Assembly (NCBI GenBank): GCA_041483455.1
Contig: JBGPFS010000006.1
Coordinates: 1-31,715 of the forward strand
Direction: 5' to 3'
Length of the DNA stretch: 31,715 bases
Source: JBGPFS01 sp041483455
GTDB lineage: Bacteria > Chloroflexota > Limnocylindria > Limnocylindrales > CSP1-4
The translations under genes were made by a program, and so were the position numbers. This document shows, piece by piece, positions 1 to 6,769 of this stretch. The notes beneath the pieces are model-generated. The model saw only the letters and a list, made by a program, of their open reading frames with translations. It had not been told where the DNA came from and searched no databases. Every line of letters starts with the position of its first letter. Within the stretch, counting starts at the first letter, position 1.

Positions 1-561
1 GACCCCGGCTCCGGCCGCCGCCATCGCCGACCCGGTCACGGTCGAGGCGAGGAACGTGATCGCTGCCCAGGCCGCCAGCGCCAGCCAGCTCAGGGCCGCG
101 AGCGCGGCCCAGCCGGCGACCGACGGCAGCCCGAACAGGATCCAGGTGGAGAGCCAGCCGACGACCGCCGCCGCCGCGGTCGCGATCGCCAGGGTCAGGC
201 CCAGGGCGACCACCTTCGCCCCGACGAACGCCGCCCGGCTGGCCGGCTTCGTGAGGATGAAGGCGGCCGTCCCGCGTTCGCGCTCGTTCGCCATCGCCCC
301 CATCGCCAGGACGACCGCGACGATCGCCCCGAGCTGGCCGAGGTTCTTCTGGAGCTGGTCGACCGAGTCGGCCGCGATCGGAGCGGGGATCGGGATCGGG
401 AGCTGGTCGCCCAGTGCGGCCGTGAGGATCTCCGGCAGGAAGCGGGCCGTGACGGCCGAGAGGATCCCGAGCACGACGAAGAGCGCCGTGACGACCGGGA
501 TCCGGCGCGTCCGCCAGGCCTCGAGGAGCTCCTTGCGCAGGAGGGTCCCGAACCCGGTCAT
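1..561 (-). CDS. ABC-2 type transporter permease, truncated by window edge
   Basis: Membrane subunit of an ABC exporter, working with the ATPase encoded just upstream. Only the N-terminal 187 codons lie in the window and the frame stays open to base 1. The protein starts MTGFGTLLRKELLEAWRTRR, the usual cytoplasmic KELxExxRxR start of ABC-2 permeases. A TM helix follows near residues 21-40, then an extracytoplasmic loop. The motif NERERGTAAFILTKPASR, typical of ABC-2 permeases (ERExGTxxxLLxxPxxR), lies near residues 91-108. More TM helices follow near 110-135 and 145-175. The ATG overlaps the ATPase stop by 4 bp (ATGA), so the genes are translationally coupled. The substrate cannot be told from the sequence. 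Confidence 0.85.
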   Translation of the reverse strand, partial: MTGFGTLLRKELLEAWRTRRIPVVTALFVVLGILSAVTARFLPEILTAALGDQLPIPIPAPIAADSVDQLQKNLGQLGAIVAVVLAMGAMANERERGTAAFILTKPASRAAFVGAKVVALGLTLAIATAAAAVVGWLSTWILFGLPSVAGWAALAALSWLALAAWAAITFLASTVTGSAMAAAGAGV

Positions 562-1946
562 TCGACCGCCCCCGGGCCGGTCGCGCCCGCCGCGCCCGCC
601 GCGCCGGTCGCGCCGTTCGCATCGCGGCCGACGAGCTGGAGGAAGACATCCTCGAGGGTCGGCCGGGCGCGCTCGAACGACGCCACGGTCACCCCGGCCG
701 CCACGACCGCGGGCAGCAGTCCCGCCGCCGCGCGGACGGGATCCGACACCGTCACGCGGAGCCGATCGGGCTCGACCGTGACGTCGGTCGTCCAGGCGGT
801 CGCCCGAAGGGTCGCCGCCAGGCGCGCGACCGCCGCGGCCTGCCCGGGCTCGGGCTCGATCCGGTAGATCGGCAGGGCGTAGCGGTCGAGGAGGGCGCCC
901 AGCGGGCCCTCGGTCACGAGCCGACCGCGGTCGAGGATCGCGACCCGGTCGCAGATCCGCTCGACGTCGGCCAGGACGTGGGTCGAGAAGAGGACCGTGG
1001 CGCTCCCGCGGAGCTCGGCGATGAGCGTGAGGAGGTCGCGCCGCCCCTCGGGGTCGAGCGAGCTGACCGGCTCGTCCAGGATCAGGACGGCCGGCCGGTT
1101 CACCAGCGCCTGGGCGATGCCGAGCCGCTGGCGCATCCCGCCCGAGTAGGTCGCGAGCCGGCGATCCGCGGCGTCGGCGAGCCCGACCCGTCCCAGCACC
1201 TCCCCGGCCCGCGACGCCAGCTCCGACCCGCGCAGGCCGTGGAGCCGACCGACGAGCCCGACGATCTCGCGCCCGGTCGCCCAGCCGTAGTAGCGCGGGT
1301 CCTGGTCGAGGTAGCCGATCCGGCGGGTCAGCTCCGACCCGCCACCCGCCACGGGGATGCCGGCGACGGTCGCGACGCCCGCCGTCGCATGGGCCAGCCC
1401 GGCGAGGATCCGGAGCGTCGTGGTCTTGCCCGCCCCGTTCGGCCCGAGGAGGCCGAAGACGGAGCCGCCGGGCACCTCGAGGTCGAGTCGATCGAGCGCG
1501 AGGATCTCGCCGGGGTAGAGCTTCGTGAGGCCGCGGGCGACGACTGCCGCGGGGGCTGCAGCGGCGGGAGCGGTCGTCGTCGGAAGCGCCGTGCGTGGCG
1601 CGGGCGACACGACCGGTGGCGCAGGCGGCACCGCGGGCGCGGACGTGGGCACTCCAGCGGCCGCCGCGACCGACCCGCCCGCCTCCGACGCAGCCGTCGG
1701 CCAGGCCCGGCGCTCGGTGTCCTCCGTTGGTCCTGCCTCCTCGCGGCCGACCAGGAAGTAGACGATCGGTCCGAACGTCGAGACGAAGAGGATGATCAGC
1801 GCCCACATCAGGCGGCTGTCGCCCCGCACCCGCCGGCCGGGTCTGGTCAGGTCCCAGAGGGCCGCGACGACCAGCCCGAGCTCGATCAACGCGAGCACGC
1901 CGAGGAGCAGGAGCACGCCCGGATCGAGCCGGGTCAGGAAGTCCAT
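558..1946 (-). CDS. ABC transporter ATP-binding protein with fused N-terminal two-TM (PLDc_N-like) domain
   Basis: 462 aa. Residues about 10-67 form two TM helices with a WxLTRP...W(A/V)LIILFVSTFGPIVYF(L/V)GR pattern, which I recognise as the PLDc_N domain of cardiolipin synthases and small membrane proteins. An Ala/Pro/Thr-rich linker (about 71-135) leads to a complete ABC ATPase: Walker A GPNGAGKT (168-175), signature YSGGM (267-271), Walker B LILDEP (288-293) and H-loop His323. A C-terminal domain of the CcmA/DrrA-type exporters follows (LEDVFLQLVGR), then a Gly/Ala tail. The start at 1946 places the TM domain at the N-terminus; an upstream extension in the same frame would run through the preceding 47-aa gene. 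It energises the neighbouring permease. The domain fusion is unusual and looks genuine, with no stop or frameshift in the linker. Confidence 0.85.
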   Translation of the reverse strand: MDFLTRLDPGVLLLLGVLALIELGLVVAALWDLTRPGRRVRGDSRLMWALIILFVSTFGPIVYFLVGREEAGPTEDTERRAWPTAASEAGGSVAAAAGVPTSAPAVPPAPPVVSPAPRTALPTTTAPAAAAPAAVVARGLTKLYPGEILALDRLDLEVPGGSVFGLLGPNGAGKTTTLRILAGLAHATAGVATVAGIPVAGGGSELTRRIGYLDQDPRYYGWATGREIVGLVGRLHGLRGSELASRAGEVLGRVGLADAADRRLATYSGGMRQRLGIAQALVNRPAVLILDEPVSSLDPEGRRDLLTLIAELRGSATVLFSTHVLADVERICDRVAILDRGRLVTEGPLGALLDRYALPIYRIEPEPGQAAAVARLAATLRATAWTTDVTVEPDRLRVTVSDPVRAAAGLLPAVVAAGVTVASFERARPTLEDVFLQLVGRDANGATGAAGAAGATGPGAVE

Positions 1947-1953
1947 CGTGCCG

Positions 1954-2097
1954 TCAGGCCGCCGGCTGGCGCCCGATCGGCTGCTTGTCCGGGTCGTCGC
2001 GCCAGACCCGGTACGAGTAGACGACCGCAACGACGAGGACGGCGACCAGTCCGCCCATGAGGACGGCGGCGGCAAGGACGAATGGTCGAAGGTTCAT
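1954..2097 (-). CDS. small single-TM membrane protein (47 aa)
   Basis: A short gene whose ATG overlaps the stop of the upstream repressor by 4 bp and whose TGA lies 7 bp before the ATPase start. The protein starts MNLRPFVLAAAVLMGGL, has one hydrophobic helix at about residues 6-29, then YRVWRDDPDKQP and a short polar tail, so it probably has a cytoplasmic C-terminus. No family recognised. Its place inside a fully overlapping operon argues that it is translated. It may be an accessory subunit of the exporter or a small sensor, but this is inference from position only. Confidence 0.7.
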   Translation of the reverse strand: MNLRPFVLAAAVLMGGLVAVLVVAVVYSYRVWRDDPDKQPIGRQPAA

Positions 2098-2372
2098 CCC
2101 GGGGCACCCCCTGGCGTGAGCTTGAAGGCATGCATCAGGGCCATCAGGGCCTCCTCGAGGACGGAGACGTTGAGCCGGTAGGTGATCGTCGAGCCGACTC
2201 GGTCGGCCTGGAGCAGATCCGCCTCCTTGAGGATGGAGAGGTGGCCGGAGATCGTCGGCCAGCTGAGCTCGAACTGGGCGGCCACCTCGCCGGCGGTCAT
2301 GTCACGCTCGCGCAGGAGGGCCAGGATCCGTCGCCGGGTGGGATCGCTCAGGGCTCGGTAGACGCGATTCAC
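2094..2372 (-). CDS. ArsR-type winged-helix repressor, SdpR family
   Basis: 92 aa starting with GTG at 2372. The sequence RALSDPTRRRILALLRERDMT, then AGEVAAQFELSWPTISGHLS and ILKEADLL, is a complete ArsR winged helix-turn-helix. It closely follows the SdpR autorepressor pattern (N(K/R)VxxALSDPTRRxIL...DMTAGEIA). There is no ArsR metal site (ELCVCDL) and no Cys, so it is unlikely to be a metal sensor. In SdpR/SdpI-type systems the repressor controls its own operon and is inactivated through a membrane partner. Here the following genes are a 47-aa membrane peptide and an ABC exporter, which suggests self-regulation of the exporter. An AT-rich promoter-like stretch lies immediately upstream. Confidence 0.85.
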   Translation of the reverse strand: MNRVYRALSDPTRRRILALLRERDMTAGEVAAQFELSWPTISGHLSILKEADLLQADRVGSTITYRLNVSVLEEALMALMHAFKLTPGGAPG

Positions 2373-2383
2373 GGTCGGTCCAT

Positions 2384-2412
2384 GAAGTTGTTTCGGTGTT
2401 CGACAAAATAGC
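2384..2412 (-). promoter_or_regulatory. AT-rich promoter/operator candidate for the SdpR-ABC operon
   Basis: This is a conspicuous AT-rich island in very GC-rich surroundings, directly upstream of the repressor GTG. On the minus strand it contains TATTTT (2410-2405) as a possible -10, about 32 nt before the start codon. TTGT...ACAA half-sites flank the sequence CGAACACCGAA. An autoregulating SdpR repressor would be expected to bind here. No good -35 is visible. Confidence 0.35.
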
Positions 2413-2534
2413 GTCTCGCCGCCGGCCGCGTCAAGGTCCGGTGGGCACGGTCAAGGACCGGACGGCGCCGCCGGGGCCGCCGGCGGTCGATGCATCGGTG
2501 CAGGCATCCGGAGTCGGGCGCGGACGCGGCGCGC

Positions 2535-2540
2535 TAGACT
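2535..2540 (+). promoter_or_regulatory. putative -10 box (TAGACT) for the SDR-ribokinase operon
   Basis: GCTAGACTCGG stands about 95 nt before the SDR start. The same hexamer occurs upstream of the plus-strand genes at 19058 (18954) and 25498 (25372). No convincing -35 is seen. The rest of 2413-2635 is intergenic. It holds a 7-bp inverted repeat (GTCCGGT 2436-2442, ACCGGAC 2457-2463) of unknown meaning. Confidence 0.3.
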
Positions 2541-2635
2541 CGGACGACGACCCCCACGGGTCAGGTCGGCCTTGAACCCGAGACCGGCCACGACTCCCGG
2601 CTTGAGACGGCCGCACGCCCCGGAGGCGACCACCG

Positions 2636-3457
2636 ATGACCGACGACCGCGAGCGCTGGGCCCTCATCCTCGGCGGCTCCTCTGGGATGGGCGAGGCGAC
2701 CGCACGGGCGCTGGCTCGGGCCGGCTACCGGATCTGCGGGATCCACCTCGACTTCCGGGCGGCGGCCGCTCACGTCGAGGAGGTCAAGGCCGCGATCGCC
2801 GCGGCCGGCTCCGAGGCCCTCTACCTCAACATGAACGCGGCCGACGACGAGAAGCGAGCAACCGCGCTCGGGGCGCTCGGCGAGCGCTTCGAGCGGAGCC
2901 GGGCCCAGGGTCGCCACCCGTACGTCCGGGTCGTGATGCACTCGCTCGCCTTCGGCTCGCTGGTCCCGTTCCTGACCGAGGATCCCAGGGCCGGGGTCGA
3001 CCGCAAGAAGATGGAGATGACCCAGGACGTGATGGCGAACAGCCTCGTCTACTGGGTCCAGGATCTCTGGCGGGGCGGCTTCCTCGAGGATGGCTCGAAG
3101 ATCTACGCGATGACCTCCGAGGGCTCGAGCCGGGTCGTGCCCTCGTACGGGGTCGTCTCGTCGGCGAAGGCGGCGCTCGAGTCGCACGTCCGGCAGCTGG
3201 CGATGGAGCTGGCGCGGCACGGCACGGGCGTCACGGCGAACACGATCCGGGCCGGCGTGACGATGACCCCCGCGCTGATGAAGATCCCCGAGCACGACTC
3301 GATCATCGAGGCGGCCACGAAGCGCAACCCGACCGGCCGGATGACCACTCCGCAGGACGTGGCGAACGCGATCGTCGCCCTGTCGGGCGAGGGCACCGGC
3401 TTCATCAACGGCGAGGTCATCGGCGTCGACGGCGGCGAGTTCGTGACGGGCTCATAG
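2636..3457 (+). CDS. SDR oxidoreductase, enoyl-ACP reductase (FabI/FabL)-like
   Basis: 273-aa Rossmann-fold short-chain dehydrogenase/reductase. The cofactor loop is GGSSGMG (residues 13-19). The active site is Y171-x6-K178 (SYGVVSSAK). The Y-x6-K spacing belongs to enoyl-ACP reductases such as FabI and FabL, whereas classical SDRs have Y-x3-K. The C-terminal part (NTIRAGVTMTPAL, then GEVIGVDGGEF) is also typical of this group. The likely reaction is NAD(P)H-dependent reduction of trans-2-enoyl-ACP in fatty-acid elongation. A divergent SDR acting on another enoyl thioester cannot be excluded. It starts an apparent three-gene unit with a small membrane protein and a ribokinase, which are not obviously related in function. 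Confidence 0.75.
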   Translation: MTDDRERWALILGGSSGMGEATARALARAGYRICGIHLDFRAAAAHVEEVKAAIAAAGSEALYLNMNAADDEKRATALGALGERFERSRAQGRHPYVRVVMHSLAFGSLVPFLTEDPRAGVDRKKMEMTQDVMANSLVYWVQDLWRGGFLEDGSKIYAMTSEGSSRVVPSYGVVSSAKAALESHVRQLAMELARHGTGVTANTIRAGVTMTPALMKIPEHDSIIEAATKRNPTGRMTTPQDVANAIVALSGEGTGFINGEVIGVDGGEFVTGS

Positions 3458-3459
3458 GG

Positions 3460-3630
3460 ATGGGCTCGCAGATCGACCAGGCGCTGGTGGTCCGTGGCGT
3501 CGTGATCCTCCTCGGTAGCATCCTGGGCGTGCTCGTGGCTCCGCAGATCGCGGTGTTCTGGGCCGTCGTCGGCGCGGTCGGCGCCACGATCGCCCTGGGC
3601 GGGACGAACGGACCGGGCAGCGGCTCTTGA
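3460..3630 (+). CDS. small two-TM membrane protein (56 aa)
   Basis: It starts with ATG 2 bp after the SDR stop and ends 4 bp before the ribokinase ATG, so it sits tightly inside the operon. The protein starts MGSQIDQALVVRGVVILLGS and has two hydrophobic helices (about residues 9-27 and 30-47) separated by APQ. A polar Gly/Ser tail follows. No family recognised. The tight spacing and hydrophobic pattern support a real gene; function unknown. Confidence 0.6.
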   Translation: MGSQIDQALVVRGVVILLGSILGVLVAPQIAVFWAVVGAVGATIALGGTNGPGSGS

Positions 3631-3634
3631 GACG

Positions 3635-4597
3635 ATGAGCGGCCGGGTCATCGTCGTCGGATCGGTCAACGTCGACCTCGTGATCCGGGGCGAGCGGCTG
3701 CCGACCCACGGCGAGACCGTCGCCGGCGGGGCGTTCGAGCGGCACCACGGCGGCAAGGGCGGCAACCAGGCGGTGGCCTCCGCCCGGCTCGGTCGACCGG
3801 TCCTGTTCGTCGGGGCGGTCGGCGACGACCCGTTCGGCATCGAGGCCCGCTCCGCGCTCCAGGCGGAGGGCGTGGACGTCAGCGGCCTCGTCACGCTCGA
3901 GGGCACCGCCACCGGCGTCGCGCTCATCCTCGTCGACCGGCGGGGTGAGAACCTCATCTCGGTCGCCTCGGGCGCGAACGCCGCCCTGGAGCCTGCGACC
4001 ATCGCGCCGGCGCTCGGGCGGATCGGCCTCCATGCCGGCGACGTCCTGCTCGTCTGCAACGAGCTCCCGACCGCCACGGTCCGCGAGGCGCTCCGGGTGG
4101 CCCACGAGGCCGGGGCGCTGACCCTCTTCAACCCGGCCCCTGCCGTCGGCCTCGACCGGACCGTCTTCGGGGCAGCCGATGTCATCACCCCGAACCGCGG
4201 CGAGCTGCGCGACCTGCTGGCCGAGGAGAGCCGGCGGACCGGTCGCCCGGCAGCGTCGGACGACCCGGAGGTCGGCGCCCGAAGCCTGCTCTCGACGGGA
4301 CCGGAGGGCCAGGGCGTGGGTCAGGCCGTGGTGGTCACCCTCGGCTCGAGTGGCGCGCTCCTCGTCACCCGCGACGGCCCGACGATCGCCGTCCCGGCGA
4401 TCAAGGTGGAGGCGGTCGACACGACCGGGGCCGGAGACGCGTTCAACGGCGCGCTCGCGGTGGGGCTCGCCGAAGGGCGCTCGCTCGAGGCGTCGATCCG
4501 CCGGGCCGTGGCGGCGGGCGCGCTCGCCACGATGAAGGTGGGGGCCCGGGAGGGGATGCCCACCGGCGCGGAGCTCGAGGCGGCGCTCAGCGGCTGA
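3635..4597 (+). CDS. rbsK: ribokinase (PfkB family)
   Basis: 320 aa, the usual length for ribokinase. It phosphorylates D-ribose to ribose 5-phosphate with ATP in the cytoplasm. Family signatures are all present: the N-terminal VGSVNVDLV strand and sugar-binding region, the PfkB signature 1 region GGKGGNQAVASARLG (about residues 38-52), and the C-terminal signature DTTGAGDAFNGAL with catalytic Asp268 and the anion hole GAGD. The NQA motif after GGKGG and the ELPT/NPAP segments favour ribokinase over fructokinase or adenosine kinase. No ribose transporter or LacI regulator is visible in this window. It ends 24 bp before a convergent gene. Confidence 0.88.
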   Translation: MSGRVIVVGSVNVDLVIRGERLPTHGETVAGGAFERHHGGKGGNQAVASARLGRPVLFVGAVGDDPFGIEARSALQAEGVDVSGLVTLEGTATGVALILVDRRGENLISVASGANAALEPATIAPALGRIGLHAGDVLLVCNELPTATVREALRVAHEAGALTLFNPAPAVGLDRTVFGAADVITPNRGELRDLLAEESRRTGRPAASDDPEVGARSLLSTGPEGQGVGQAVVVTLGSSGALLVTRDGPTIAVPAIKVEAVDTTGAGDAFNGALAVGLAEGRSLEASIRRAVAAGALATMKVGAREGMPTGAELEAALSG

Positions 4598-4621
4598 ATC
4601 TTCCGGCGGGCGAAGGCCGGT

Positions 4622-5719
4622 CTACCGGGCGGCGAAGGCCTCCCAGGCGGTCAGCGGGCGGGCGGCGGGGGTCATCGCCAGGGCGCCGGTCTCGTCCACC
4701 CACCAGGCGGCGAGGCCGCGAGATCGGGCGGCGTCGGCGATCCGGGAGCGGCCGGCCAGGAAGAGCGTCTTCGACCAGACCTCGGCCCAGGCGGGATCGT
4801 GTCCCACCACGGTCACGGCCAGGAGGCCGCTCCCACCCGGCTCGCCGGTCCGCGGGTCGATCAGGTGGTGGATCTCCCGGTCAGGGCTCGATCCGACCGA
4901 CCGGCCCGCTGAAGCGCCGGCTTGCGGACCCGCCGACGAGGAGGGGGAGCCGTTGCCGTCCAGCGCGATCCGCCAGCGATGCACGGCGACCGACGAGGTG
5001 GCGGCTGCGCCATCGGCGACCGCGATGACGGCGAGCGGGTCGGTGGTCGCGGTCCCGGCGCGGGGGTCGTCGATCCCGATGAGCCAGGGACCGCCGCCGG
5101 GCGCACCGCCCCGACCGACGAGGTCGCCGCCCGCCTCGAGCAGGAAGCCGGGCCGGGCTTCGCGGGGGTTCGCTGTCGCGGCGCCGGCTCTCGCGTCGCC
5201 CGCTGGCGGGGCGCCCGGGCCCGCACCCGCGAGCGTGCGCTCGAGAAGATGGCCGGCCCACCGGAGCGCGAGGCCTTTGCCGATACCGCCCAGGTCGACG
5301 GGCGTCTCGACCGCGGCGCGGCCGGCTCGGGAGTCGGCGCAGAGCCACTCGCGGTCGGGCCTCGGACGGCGCGACCGATCGACATCCCCGATGCCCTCGG
5401 AGGCGCCCACTTCCGCGCCCCGGTAGCCGAGCCGGTGGAGGTCGGCGAGGACCCGGGGGTCGAACCGTCCACCGGTGACCCGCCATGCCCGGCGAGCCGC
5501 AACGAGGGCCCGGACGAGCCGCCCATCGACGGCATGGGTAGCGGTGCCGTCCGGCAGTGCGCCGGTCGCGGCGCGGTTGAGCAGGGTCAGGTCGCTCGTC
5601 TCGCGGAATCGAGAGAGGGCCTGCTCGATCGCCTCGACCTCGTCGGAGACCGCGGCCCAGGCCGCGTCTGCCACCGGGTCGGGGAGCCCGTGGATGGCGA
5701 GCCGGAGCGGCGAGCCCAT
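4622..5719 (-). CDS. apbE: FAD:protein FMN transferase (ApbE family)
   Basis: 365 aa. ApbE transfers FMN from FAD onto a Ser/Thr of partner proteins of extracytoplasmic electron-transfer chains, using Mg2+. Family features visible: the MGSPLRL start (usual MGTxxxI), SRFRETSDLTLLNR, FDPRV, DLGGIGKGLALRWA, a LLEAGGDL strand, HHLIDPRTGEP and the C-terminal AEVWSKTLFLAG. The Asp common in the last motif (AD...T) is Glu here. There is a low-complexity Gly/Ala/Pro insert near residues 166-190. No signal peptide or lipobox is seen after the ATG at 5719. In the same frame upstream HYERRA precedes the ATG, but no ATG, GTG or TTG is available there, so export is uncertain. It is the last gene of the ferric-reductase-like operon. 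Confidence 0.85.
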   Translation of the reverse strand: MGSPLRLAIHGLPDPVADAAWAAVSDEVEAIEQALSRFRETSDLTLLNRAATGALPDGTATHAVDGRLVRALVAARRAWRVTGGRFDPRVLADLHRLGYRGAEVGASEGIGDVDRSRRPRPDREWLCADSRAGRAAVETPVDLGGIGKGLALRWAGHLLERTLAGAGPGAPPAGDARAGAATANPREARPGFLLEAGGDLVGRGGAPGGGPWLIGIDDPRAGTATTDPLAVIAVADGAAATSSVAVHRWRIALDGNGSPSSSAGPQAGASAGRSVGSSPDREIHHLIDPRTGEPGGSGLLAVTVVGHDPAWAEVWSKTLFLAGRSRIADAARSRGLAAWWVDETGALAMTPAARPLTAWEAFAAR

Positions 5720-5775
5720 GGCCCGCCGCTCGTAGTGGCGCGCGTCGACCGGTGGTCCCGGCCGGGTCGGGTCGT

Positions 5776-6327
5776 CTACGGCTTCGCGGAGGCGCCGGTG
5801 GTCGCGTGCACGGCCGGCTGGGTGACGTTGATCGTCGTTCGCGTGATCGAGGTCGAGCCGCCGGAGAAGCGGGGCATCGCCACCGAGCTCCCCTGGATCG
5901 CCTGGACCGACTTCGCGAGCCCGGTCAGGCCCGCCTCGTACGCGGCCAGGCCCTTCGTGAGCGCGTCGTAGTCCGTGGCCGTGGCGTCGTAGCGGGCGGC
6001 GGCCCCGGTGAGCCGCTGGACGAGCCGGTCGTTCGCCGCCGTGAGCTCGTTCACGACACCGACGACCGGGGCCCGTTCCGCCGCGGTCGCCCGCTCGGTC
6101 TCGGCCTGGAGGGAGGTGACGCCCGCCAGCGAGATGGCGTAGACCCCGGCCGAGATGCCGAACGCGACGCCGACGTGGAGCGGGATCCGCTTCTCGGCCG
6201 TCCGGCCGGTCGCCTTCGTCGCCGGACGGGCGACGGGACGAGCCTCGGGACGCGGGGCCGGACGGTCGAGCGCGGCGGGGCCCAGCCCGGCGCCGGGGAA
6301 GGACAGCGTCGGGCGAGCCTCAGTCAT
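5776..6327 (-). CDS. membrane-anchored coiled-coil protein with C-terminal TGAS motif
   Basis: 183 aa, unrecognised family. The ATG at 6327 overlaps the end of the preceding gene by 8 bp. Residues 1-47 are Pro/Ala/Arg-rich and probably cytoplasmic. One TM helix covers about 53-73. A helical, coiled-coil-like segment (about 74-145) is followed by a Ser/Thr-rich tail ending in HATTGASAKP. TGAS at 177-180 resembles the (S/T)GA(S/T) core that ApbE flavinylates in NqrC/RnfG-type proteins, and apbE is the next gene. The Asp usually found three residues before the motif is His here, and no FMN_bind domain is visible, so flavinylation is a hypothesis. With N-in topology the tail would face the periplasm or outside. 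Confidence 0.7.
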   Translation of the reverse strand: MTEARPTLSFPGAGLGPAALDRPAPRPEARPVARPATKATGRTAEKRIPLHVGVAFGISAGVYAISLAGVTSLQAETERATAAERAPVVGVVNELTAANDRLVQRLTGAAARYDATATDYDALTKGLAAYEAGLTGLAKSVQAIQGSSVAMPRFSGGSTSITRTTINVTQPAVHATTGASAKP

Positions 6328-6769
6328 CCGAGCCGCCCTCCGGCGCACCCACGGGAGCGGGGGTGGTCGTTGACGGGGTGACGGTCGTCTGGCTGACCGA
6401 TGCGGCCTTCATGGCCGCGGCCAGGGCCGCAAGCTTCTTTTGCGCCTCGGCCAGCTTCGAGCGCAGATCCGACGCGGTGGCCGTGTCGGCGCCGATCCGG
6501 TCCTGGGCCGTCGAGAGCGCCGACGAGAGCTCGCCCGAGCGTGCCGTCAACGCCCCGAGCTGCGCCTCGAGGGCGGCCGAGCGTGCTTGCTCATCGGACA
6601 GCTTCGCCTGGAGCGTCTCGACCGAGACCGGGGCGCTCGCGAGCGTGGCCGAGCTGGCGGTCCAGGCGGCCGCGGCGCGGACCGAGAGGGCGCCCAGGAC
6701 GATCGCCGTGACGATGCCGGCGATGACGGCTGCGTGGCGGATGGTCGGGCTCGTGCGGATCGCGGTCAT
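6320..6769 (-). CDS. membrane-anchored coiled-coil protein (149 aa)
   Basis: It starts at ATG 6769, overlapping the stop of the ferric-reductase-like gene by 4 bp. The N-terminus MTAIRTSPTIRHAAVIAG leads into one TM helix (about 13-35). A heptad-rich coiled coil follows at about 48-121 (VETLQAKLSDEQARSAALE... LRSKLAEAQKKLAALAAAM), then a Thr/Pro-rich tail and GGSDD. No known domain. The layout (TM anchor, coiled coil, disordered tail) matches the next protein in the operon, so the two may form a hetero-oligomeric stalk near the redox membrane protein. That is inference from architecture and gene order. Confidence 0.7.
   Translation of the reverse strand: MTAIRTSPTIRHAAVIAGIVTAIVLGALSVRAAAAWTASSATLASAPVSVETLQAKLSDEQARSAALEAQLGALTARSGELSSALSTAQDRIGADTATASDLRSKLAEAQKKLAALAAAMKAASVSQTTVTPSTTTPAPVGAPEGGSDD

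Noticed and set aside
4603..4620. CCGGC/GCCGG hairpin in the convergent rbsK-apbE gap as a terminator
   Set aside because: Only 5 bp of stem, no T-run, and a very common motif in this GC-rich DNA.
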